DNA of 11,821 bases from Chloroflexota bacterium (lineage in GTDB: Bacteria; Chloroflexota; Anaerolineae; Anaerolineales; UBA11657): NCBI GenBank assembly GCA_003670425.1, contig QWRL01000064.1:1-11821 (forward strand), written 5' to 3'. Of the stretch, positions 1-5,850 are shown piece by piece (position 1 is the first letter of the stretch; each line of letters begins with the position of its first letter). The notes under the pieces are model-generated. The model was not told the DNA's origin, searched no databases, and saw only the letters and a program-made list of their open reading frames with translations. The position numbers were made by a program, and so were the translations under genes.

Positions 1-1
1 C

Positions 2-499
2 CGGCGGGCTGGGCGGGATGCGTCCGCTATCACACGCCTGGTAAATTGTGACCTGCCGCGCCAACCGGCCTATCTGGCGCGATTGCAGGCGGTGCCAAAT
101 GCGGTTGTTTGCTCGCTGGTTACGCCCATGGAAGAGCAGTCGCTGCTGGACCTTGAAGACAAACTGGGGCATCCGCTGTGGCGTGACTTGGTTTCAGATT
201 TTGATTACACTGACGCGCCTGCTGAAACCGCGCGCGGCTCCGGCGCCAGGGTTACCGGCACTGTGGCCGAATGGGACCCGGAGATCCCGCGCACATGGGG
301 CGAACGCGGTGCGCCGCGCGTGGACCCGCCCAAGATGCCGCTCGAAGACTGGCAGCCGGAACCGCTGCCGCCAATCTGGTCTGAGCCCGCAAAGCCGCGC
401 CGGCCAGTGGCTGCTGTTGCAGCGCCTGCCAAGGATAAAAAGCCAGCGAGTCGTGGCCGGGCGCGTGGCCGGCGGCAGCGCAGTTCCAAGCCCAAGTAA
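2..499 (+). CDS. Probable DEAD-box RNA helicase, C-terminal part (5' end outside window)
   Basis: The reading frame is open from the window edge to the TAA at 497-499, giving 165 visible residues. The first residues, RRAGRDASAITRLV, match the end of helicase motif VI and the following strand (usual form HRxGRTGRAGRxGxAITLV). Later, SLVTPMEEQSLLDLEDKLG resembles the end of the RecA-like helicase C domain, where a [LV]VTP-E-E segment leads into a helix. Roughly the last 75 residues are Pro/Ala-rich and end in a basic Lys/Arg/Ser tail (KDKKPASRGRARGRRQRSSKPK region), as is common in bacterial DEAD-box RNA helicases, where such tails bind RNA. Two oddities: motif VI has Arg where the second Gly of GRTGR is expected, and about 25 extra residues separate motif VI from the VTP segment. 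The DEAD and Walker A motifs would lie upstream, so the family call rests on this C-terminal part. The stop is 67 bp before gyrA on the same strand. Confidence 0.6.
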   Translation, partial: RRAGRDASAITRLVNCDLPRQPAYLARLQAVPNAVVCSLVTPMEEQSLLDLEDKLGHPLWRDLVSDFDYTDAPAETARGSGARVTGTVAEWDPEIPRTWGERGAPRVDPPKMPLEDWQPEPLPPIWSEPAKPRRPVAAVAAPAKDKKPASRGRARGRRQRSSKPK

Positions 500-566
500 A
501 GCCGGCAGCGCGCCAATTTGGCGGGCGTCAGCCGGAAATTGTTATCGCCCAGGCAGCATTTAAATA

Positions 567-3173
567 ATGGAAATCGGCCTCGTTAAAAAGATCAGCATCG
601 ACGACGAGATGCAGGCTGCGTACCTCTCTTATGCGATGAGCGTGATTGTGGCGCGGGCGCTGCCGGATGCGCGCGACGGCCTCAAGCCAGTGCACCGGCG
701 CATCTTGTATGCGATGCATGACATCCGCGTACGGCCGGGCACACCCTACAAAAAATCGGCACGCATTGTGGGCGAGGTGCTCGGCAAGTATCACCCGCAT
801 GGCGACAGCGCCGTGTATGACGCGATGGCGCGCATGGCCCAGGACTTCTCGATGCGCTACCTGCTGGTGGACGGGCAGGGAAACTTTGGTTCGATTGACG
901 GCGATGCACCCGCAGCCATGCGCTACACCGAGGCGCGCCTGCACGCAATCAGCGACCCGCTGCTGGCGGACCTTGAAAAGAACACAGTCGACTTCGCCGG
1001 GAATTTTGACGATACGCTGACCGAGCCGCTGGTGCTGCCGGCTGCCATTCCAAATCTGCTAATCAACGGCGGCACCGGCATTGCGGTGGGCATGTCCACC
1101 TCTGTGCCGCCGCATAACTTGAATGAGGTTGTTGACGCGCTTTGCTTCATGCTGGAACGCTGGGACAAGCTGGCCAGTGTGCAGGTGGAAGACCTGATGC
1201 GCTTCATCAAGGGCCCGGATTTTCCGACCGGTGGCATCATCATCACCAACAACAAGGAAGAGGGCCTTGCGGCTGCGTACGGCTCCGGGCGCGGCAAGCT
1301 GCTGGTGCGGGCCAAATCGCATGTGGAGGAGATGGGCCGCGGGCGCAGCCGCCTGATTGTGACGGAGCTGCCGTACCAGGTGAACAAGTCCGGCTTGATC
1401 GAGCGCATTGCTGAAGCGGTGCGTGAAGGCCGGCTGGAAGGCATCAGCGATTTGCGCGACGAGTCTGACCGGCAGGGCATGCGCATTGTGATTGAGCTGT
1501 CCAAGACGGCGGATGCCGAACATGTGCTGCAGCAGTTGTACCGCACGACGCAGCTGCAAACCACCTTCAGCATCATCATGCTGGCGCTGGTGGGCGGCGA
1601 GCCGCGCATGCTGAGCCTGAAGCAGGCGCTGCGCGTGTTTCTAGATCACCGTGTGGAAGTGGTGCGCCGGCGCACTGAATTTGATTTGTTGCGCGCGCGC
1701 GAACGCGCGCATATTGTTGAAGGCCTGCTGACGGCGCTGCGCCACTTGGATGAAATCATCAAGATCATCCGCAACTCCAACGACGGAGATGATGCGCGCC
1801 AGCGCATTATGAAGCGCTTCCGCCTCAGCGAGCTGCAGGCCAGCGCCATCCTGGACATGCCGCTGCGCCGGCTGGCAAAGCTGGAGGTGAAGAAACTGCA
1901 GGATGAGTTCAAGCAGCTGCAAGCCCTCATCAAGCAGCTGGAAGCGCTGCTGGCAGCGCCGCGCAAAATGCGGGCGTTGATTATTGAAGAACTGCAGCAG
2001 GTGAAGAGCATTTACGGCGACCGGCGCCGCACGGATATTGTGTCTGCGCAGGGTGCGCGCAAGTCCGGCTCCACTGCGGAGCTGGTGGCGGCCGAGAATG
2101 TTTGGGTGGTGGTTACGCGCGACGGCAAAATAGCGCGGCTGCAAGGCGCCCGCCGCCCGGGATTGGGGCGCGCAACGCCGCTGTTGGTGGTGCGCGCCAG
2201 CACGCGCGACACACTCTTCCTCATAACGGCGCAGGGGCGCGCAGCTGCATTGCAGGTGCAAACTGTGCCGGTGGCGGAAGAAGTGGGGCAGGGCGTGCCG
2301 TGGAGTTCGGTCTGCGCTTTGGAGGCCGGCGCGCGCGTTGTGGGCGGCGTGGCGTTCCCGGCAGCGGCGCGCACCGGCAATGGCAGCCTGCTGCTCGCAT
2401 CGCGCAGCGGCATGTTGAAAAAGATTGCGCTTGCGGACCTGCCCGTGCCCGCTGCGCAAACGGCGCGCGTGATGACCGTGGGCGAAGGCGACCAGCTGAT
2501 TGGCGCCCGGCTTGCGCAGCCGGAAAGCGAAATTGTTCTTGCAACCGCGGCCGGACTTGCCATTCGCTTCCGGTCTGAGCAGGTGCGGGCGATGGGCATG
2601 GCTGCAGCCGGCGTGCAGGGCATCAAGCTGGGCGGTGCGCATGACCGCGTGGTGGGCATGGATGTGGCGCGCGCGCGCGGCGAAGTGCTGCTAGTGACTG
2701 CCAGCGGCGAAGGCAAGCGCATTGCCGTGGACGACCTGCCGCTGCAGGGGCGCAACGGCAAAGGTGTGACGGCGCTCAAGCTGGCTGCTGGCGGGCTGCT
2801 GGCCGGCGCCGTGGTGGGCATGGCGGATGATGATGTGGCGGTGGTTACTGCAGCCGGCAAAGCGAAAGTGGTGAAGCTGGACAAACTTCCGCGCCGCACG
2901 CGCGCTGCCCGCACGATTGCCCTCGGATTGTTTGGCGACAAGGAGCAGGTGGCGCAGCTGGTGCACTTTTACGAAGCGCCCACTCTGGCAAGCGCCGCCA
3001 CGCCGGCAGCTGCCCCACGGACCGCAAAGCAGCCGCCGCTCAAAGCGCCGGCAGGCCAGCGCCAGCTTTGGCCGGACAAGCGCGGCGCCAAAGCCGCATC
3101 AAAATCCTCCGGCGCCAAACCGACGCCAGCAGCCAAAAAGAAAAACGCCCGCAAGCGCAGCGCCAAAAAATAA
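567..3173 (+). CDS. gyrA: DNA gyrase subunit A
   Basis: Breakage-reunion subunit of type IIA topoisomerase, 868 residues. With GyrB it introduces negative supercoils using ATP. The N-terminal domain is unmistakable: ISIDDEMQAAYLSYAMSVI near the start, the quinolone-determining region YHPHGDSAVYD with Ser81 and Asp85 (equivalent to E. coli Ser83 and Asp87, so wild-type-like), GNFGSIDGD, and catalytic Tyr120 in AAMRYTEARL. GNFGSIDGD favours GyrA over ParC. Residues about 510-800 form the repeated beta-pinwheel blades. The canonical GyrA box (QRRGGKG) is not recognisable: the first-blade position reads QGARRPGLGR (526-535), and a later blade has QGRNGKG (727-733). Residues about 804-868 are an Ala/Pro/Lys-rich tail ending AKKKNARKRSAKK. 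The ATG at 567 begins the conserved N-terminus. No Shine-Dalgarno sequence is visible in front of it; the upstream sequence is AT-rich (ATTTAAATA abutting the ATG). gyrB is not in the window. ParC-like function is the alternative. Confidence 0.93.
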   Translation: MEIGLVKKISIDDEMQAAYLSYAMSVIVARALPDARDGLKPVHRRILYAMHDIRVRPGTPYKKSARIVGEVLGKYHPHGDSAVYDAMARMAQDFSMRYLLVDGQGNFGSIDGDAPAAMRYTEARLHAISDPLLADLEKNTVDFAGNFDDTLTEPLVLPAAIPNLLINGGTGIAVGMSTSVPPHNLNEVVDALCFMLERWDKLASVQVEDLMRFIKGPDFPTGGIIITNNKEEGLAAAYGSGRGKLLVRAKSHVEEMGRGRSRLIVTELPYQVNKSGLIERIAEAVREGRLEGISDLRDESDRQGMRIVIELSKTADAEHVLQQLYRTTQLQTTFSIIMLALVGGEPRMLSLKQALRVFLDHRVEVVRRRTEFDLLRARERAHIVEGLLTALRHLDEIIKIIRNSNDGDDARQRIMKRFRLSELQASAILDMPLRRLAKLEVKKLQDEFKQLQALIKQLEALLAAPRKMRALIIEELQQVKSIYGDRRRTDIVSAQGARKSGSTAELVAAENVWVVVTRDGKIARLQGARRPGLGRATPLLVVRASTRDTLFLITAQGRAAALQVQTVPVAEEVGQGVPWSSVCALEAGARVVGGVAFPAAARTGNGSLLLASRSGMLKKIALADLPVPAAQTARVMTVGEGDQLIGARLAQPESEIVLATAAGLAIRFRSEQVRAMGMAAAGVQGIKLGGAHDRVVGMDVARARGEVLLVTASGEGKRIAVDDLPLQGRNGKGVTALKLAAGGLLAGAVVGMADDDVAVVTAAGKAKVVKLDKLPRRTRAARTIALGLFGDKEQVAQLVHFYEAPTLASAATPAAAPRTAKQPPLKAPAGQRQLWPDKRGAKAASKSSGAKPTPAAKKKNARKRSAKK

Positions 3174-3177
3174 CCGG

Positions 3178-4377
3178 CTACTTGGGCATGTCGCGCAGCG
3201 CGCGGTAGGCTGGCCGCAGACCCGGCAGTGGCTCGCCGGGCGTGGTGATTGCCCACCAGTACTGTTCCTGCTCCGGCACCCATTGCGGGTCCGCAATATA
3301 AATTGCATTCATGATGCCCACCCACGGGCGCCAGTGTTCACGCGCCCACTTGTATGCGCCCGCCATGTACTCAGCCTGCTGCGCTTCGCTAACCGCAAAC
3401 CATGAGTAATCCGGATTTACCGGGTCGGTCGTCCAGCCCGTCTCCAGGATGGCCACTTGCTTTTGCGGGTCGTCATACTCCAGCATCAGCGCGCGCATGT
3501 CCTCCACATGCCGGAACGCCATCCAGCGGTTGCCGCCCAACGGCAGCTCGGCCTGCACTTGGGCGGAGCTCACCCACGGTGGCGCAAGATAACCGGGCGC
3601 ATGCACACCGAGCATGTCGAAGTAAGGTTGTGCTCCCGCAGCGTACATTGCGCGCAGGAACGCATCGTGCGGCATGGCAATCGGCGGCTCTGTGCCTGTG
3701 GGCGCCAGCCCGGCTGAGATGACTATGGCTGCCGGGTCCGCGGACTTGATGCCCATATAACACACGCGCAGCAGCCGTGAATAAGCAGCCGGGTCAGGTG
3801 CTTTGCCGCCCCACTCACGGGCAAGGTTGGGCTCGTTCCACACTTGGTAGGCGGCCACTTTGCCCTTGAAGTGTTGCGCGAAAGCTGTGCAAAAGCTGCC
3901 GAAGGTTGCGTAGTCTGCGGGTGGTCCAGTGTCTGCGGTGCTGTTGGGGTCAACCGGCATGGCCCAGTAGGGCGGGTAATCCAGCAGTGCGATCAGCTTC
4001 AAGTTGCGGTCTTGCACCAGCTGCACCAGCTGCTCGGGCCGCGCCCAGTTGAACACGCCCGGCGCGGTTTCTTCAATGTCGCGCCACGCAAAGCGCTGCT
4101 TCACCCAGCCAAAGCCCATGTCTTGCACCAGCCCCAGATCGCGCTCTCCCAAGTCCGGGCGCCACCACATAAAAACCTGAATGCTGTACGACGGCGATGC
4201 CACCTGCGGCCACGCGCGCACAACGGGCGTGGGAACCAAGATAGCAGTTGCAGTTGGCGCCGGCAGCGGCGTGGCAGTGGGGCGCGCAAGCCATGGTGCT
4301 GCGCATGCGCACAGCAGCGCCGCCAATGCACCGGCAACCATTACAAGGCGGATGCGCAATTTTATGCCGGAGCGCAC
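3178..4377 (-). CDS. Exported clan GH-A glycoside hydrolase (third paralog, lipoprotein-like)
   Basis: Predicted extracytoplasmic glycoside hydrolase with a TIM barrel, 399 residues from the GTG at 4377. Residues 2-10 are basic (RSGIKLRIR), 11-24 hydrophobic, and LCAC gives a near-lipobox with Cys25. A Pro/Thr/Ala linker follows (about 34-51). The barrel shows YQVWNEPNLAREW with acid/base candidate Glu182, and AILETGW with nucleophile candidate Glu312, the usual strand 4 and strand 7 positions of clan GH-A (GH5/GH39-like; exact family not resolved). It is related to the two hydrolases upstream (VWNEPNL.REW, IKxADPxxxVISA) but diverged: the GIHYNEG segment is GVHAPGY and the C-terminal SCPAC motif is absent. 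The frame stays open upstream to 4584, overlapping the previous gene. I chose 4377 because it gives a complete signal peptide; TTG 4359 and ATG 4341 are alternatives, and none has a clear Shine-Dalgarno. The TAG stop is 4 bp from the gyrA stop. Substrate unknown. Confidence 0.8.
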   Translation of the reverse strand: MRSGIKLRIRLVMVAGALAALLCACAAPWLARPTATPLPAPTATAILVPTPVVRAWPQVASPSYSIQVFMWWRPDLGERDLGLVQDMGFGWVKQRFAWRDIEETAPGVFNWARPEQLVQLVQDRNLKLIALLDYPPYWAMPVDPNSTADTGPPADYATFGSFCTAFAQHFKGKVAAYQVWNEPNLAREWGGKAPDPAAYSRLLRVCYMGIKSADPAAIVISAGLAPTGTEPPIAMPHDAFLRAMYAAGAQPYFDMLGVHAPGYLAPPWVSSAQVQAELPLGGNRWMAFRHVEDMRALMLEYDDPQKQVAILETGWTTDPVNPDYSWFAVSEAQQAEYMAGAYKWAREHWRPWVGIMNAIYIADPQWVPEQEQYWWAITTPGEPLPGLRPAYRALRDMPK

Positions 4378-4386
4378 ATTCGGGCG

Positions 4387-4441
4387 GTGCAAGCCTTGCA
4401 CGCTAGTTTCGATGCGCTTCCGCTGCAATTGCACAATTGTG
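4387..4441. promoter_or_regulatory. Cluster of three palindromes in front of the third hydrolase gene
   Basis: Between the stop of the second hydrolase (4496) and the proposed start of the third (4377) lie three perfect inverted repeats: GTGCAAGCCTTGCAC at 4387-4401 (7-bp arms, 1-nt centre), TGCAATTGCA at 4424-4433 and, overlapping it by two bases, CACAATTGTG at 4432-4441. The half-site TGCAA/TTGCA recurs in them and again at 4454-4458. The placement suits an operator or leader structure. The regulator is unknown and I see no convincing -35/-10 pair. Confidence 0.35.
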
Positions 4442-4495
4442 ATGAAGCACGACTTGCATTGCGCCATAGCGCGGGCGCGGTATGGACTGCGGCAG

Positions 4496-5773
4496 CTAGC
4501 CGGGCTGCATTGCAGCGCGCAGCGTATCGCAGGCCGGGCAGCTTTCATTGGGCCGGATGATTGAGTAGCCGGCCTGCGGATCATCCCCGAGATCCTTCTT
4601 TAGCACAGCGAAGTCCATGTTGAACACGATGATCATGCGGATGTTGCCGGCACTGCGTGCCAGCTTTACAGCAGCACCCAGATACTCAGCCTGCTGCGCA
4701 ACCTTCATGTTGATGGGCGGGTTCCACCGAAAGTTGGCCGGCAGTGTGCCCCATTCTTCACCGCTCAGGTAGCCCAGCTCGGTGAAGCAAAGTGGTTTGG
4801 TGCCGCCCAGAATTCCAAGGTAAGTATCAAGCATGCCTTTGAAGTAGCGCGTGTAGTGCTGGGAGTTTCCGCGCGGGTCGCCGGAAGTGGCGCTGGGCGG
4901 CAGCAGGCCTTCGTTGTAGTGGATGCCGACGCAATCCAGATAGTCGAGCGCACCTGACGCCACCATCTTCTCCAGAAATGGCTTGTCATCGCAGCCCAGC
5001 ACATCGCCAATTGAGCCACAACCGCCGTTGAAGGCGCCCGTGGGCGAGAGCGCCGCGCTAATGACGATTGTGTTGGGGTTGGCGGCTTTGATGCGCCCGT
5101 AGGCCTGCTTTAGCAGTGCCGTGTAATAGGCACCGCCCATCTTGCTGGGCGGCCACTCGCGGCTCAGGTTCGGTTCATTCCATACTTCGATGGCATCGGC
5201 GCCCTTAGCGGCCAATCCTTCCAGAAACTTTAACAATTGCTCCTGGTAGTCCGGGTCCGTAACGCGCATGTGGTTGGCATTGTCTTTGACGCTTAGCAGA
5301 ATGCGGAAGTTGTTGCGGTGCGCGTTCTCGATATCGGGCTTGAAATCTTGGGTAATGTCATAGGCCTGCAGCTTGGCCCATGTCATGCCGATGTTGTGCA
5401 TTTTGTCTTGCGCCAGCAGGCCGCCATGAATTACCTGCGCACCCAACCCGAACACTTCAGCTACCGGCGCAGGCGTGGGCGTGACATCCGGAGTTGTGGT
5501 TGGCGCGATGGGCTCAATCAGCGGCAGCACGTCCGGGGTTACTTCTTGCGGCTGCGCAGCGGCGGTGGCGTCTGCCGCAGCTGCGGCAGCCACATCCGGC
5601 ATCGCAGTCGCTGCAGCGCTCGGCACGTCCATGCCGCCCAGCGCCCAGAAAAGGGTGGCAAATGTGCCCAGGCCAACCACCAGTGTGAGCGACACCCAGG
5701 CTGTGATGAACAGCCGCACGTTGGGCGCAGCGGGCTGCTTTTCGGTTGGCGGTTCAAGGTTCGGTTCTTGCAT
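4496..5773 (-). CDS. Membrane-anchored clan GH-A glycoside hydrolase (second paralog)
   Basis: Predicted extracytoplasmic glycoside hydrolase, 425 residues. It has a short cytoplasmic N-terminus, one transmembrane helix at about 21-45 (LFITAWVSLTLVVGLGTFAT and onward), an Ala-rich then Pro/Thr-rich linker (about 50-105), and a TIM-barrel domain at about 108-420. EVWNEPNLSREW carries acid/base candidate Glu200; LCFTELGYLSGEEWG carries nucleophile candidate Glu332. These are the paired glutamates of clan GH-A (GH5/GH39-like). Cysteines at 252, 261, 281, 329 and in the terminal SCPAC (411-415) are shared with the larger paralog upstream and could form disulfides outside the cell. The start is well supported: GGAG at 5782-5779 is 5 nt from the ATG. 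It follows the larger paralog by 77 bp on the same strand, so co-transcription is likely. The two domains are close enough in sequence to be a duplication. Substrate is unknown; CAZy family is not assigned. Confidence 0.85.
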   Translation of the reverse strand: MQEPNLEPPTEKQPAAPNVRLFITAWVSLTLVVGLGTFATLFWALGGMDVPSAAATAMPDVAAAAAADATAAAQPQEVTPDVLPLIEPIAPTTTPDVTPTPAPVAEVFGLGAQVIHGGLLAQDKMHNIGMTWAKLQAYDITQDFKPDIENAHRNNFRILLSVKDNANHMRVTDPDYQEQLLKFLEGLAAKGADAIEVWNEPNLSREWPPSKMGGAYYTALLKQAYGRIKAANPNTIVISAALSPTGAFNGGCGSIGDVLGCDDKPFLEKMVASGALDYLDCVGIHYNEGLLPPSATSGDPRGNSQHYTRYFKGMLDTYLGILGGTKPLCFTELGYLSGEEWGTLPANFRWNPPINMKVAQQAEYLGAAVKLARSAGNIRMIIVFNMDFAVLKKDLGDDPQAGYSIIRPNESCPACDTLRAAMQPG

Positions 5774-5778
5774 TTAGT

Positions 5779-5782
5779 CTCC
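5779..5782 (-). promoter_or_regulatory. Shine-Dalgarno site of the second hydrolase
   Basis: GGAG on the - strand lies 5 nt before the ATG at 5773. It is the clearest ribosome-binding site in the window and fixes that start. The 77-bp gap to the upstream gene shows no terminator and no clear promoter, only a weak GTGCC/GGCAC inverted repeat, which fits translation from a shared transcript. Confidence 0.6.
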
Positions 5783-5850
5783 AATACGCGGCAGTTGTCG
5801 GCAATTTGCGTCTATCACCATGCAGGTGGCGTGCCAGCCGGCGGGGCACA

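Noticed and set aside
1641..2941. Long antisense ORFs opposite gyrA (1641-2642 and 2012-2941, - strand)
   Set aside because: They are low-complexity Arg/Ala/Ser/His/Pro-rich translations with no domain, opposite a clearly conserved gene. High GC makes such shadows common.
4378..4584. Upstream extension of the third hydrolase to 4584
   Set aside because: It would overlap the 3' end of the second hydrolase by 89 bp, adds a Cys/Arg-rich non-signal sequence, and covers the palindrome cluster. The GTG at 4377 gives a complete signal peptide.
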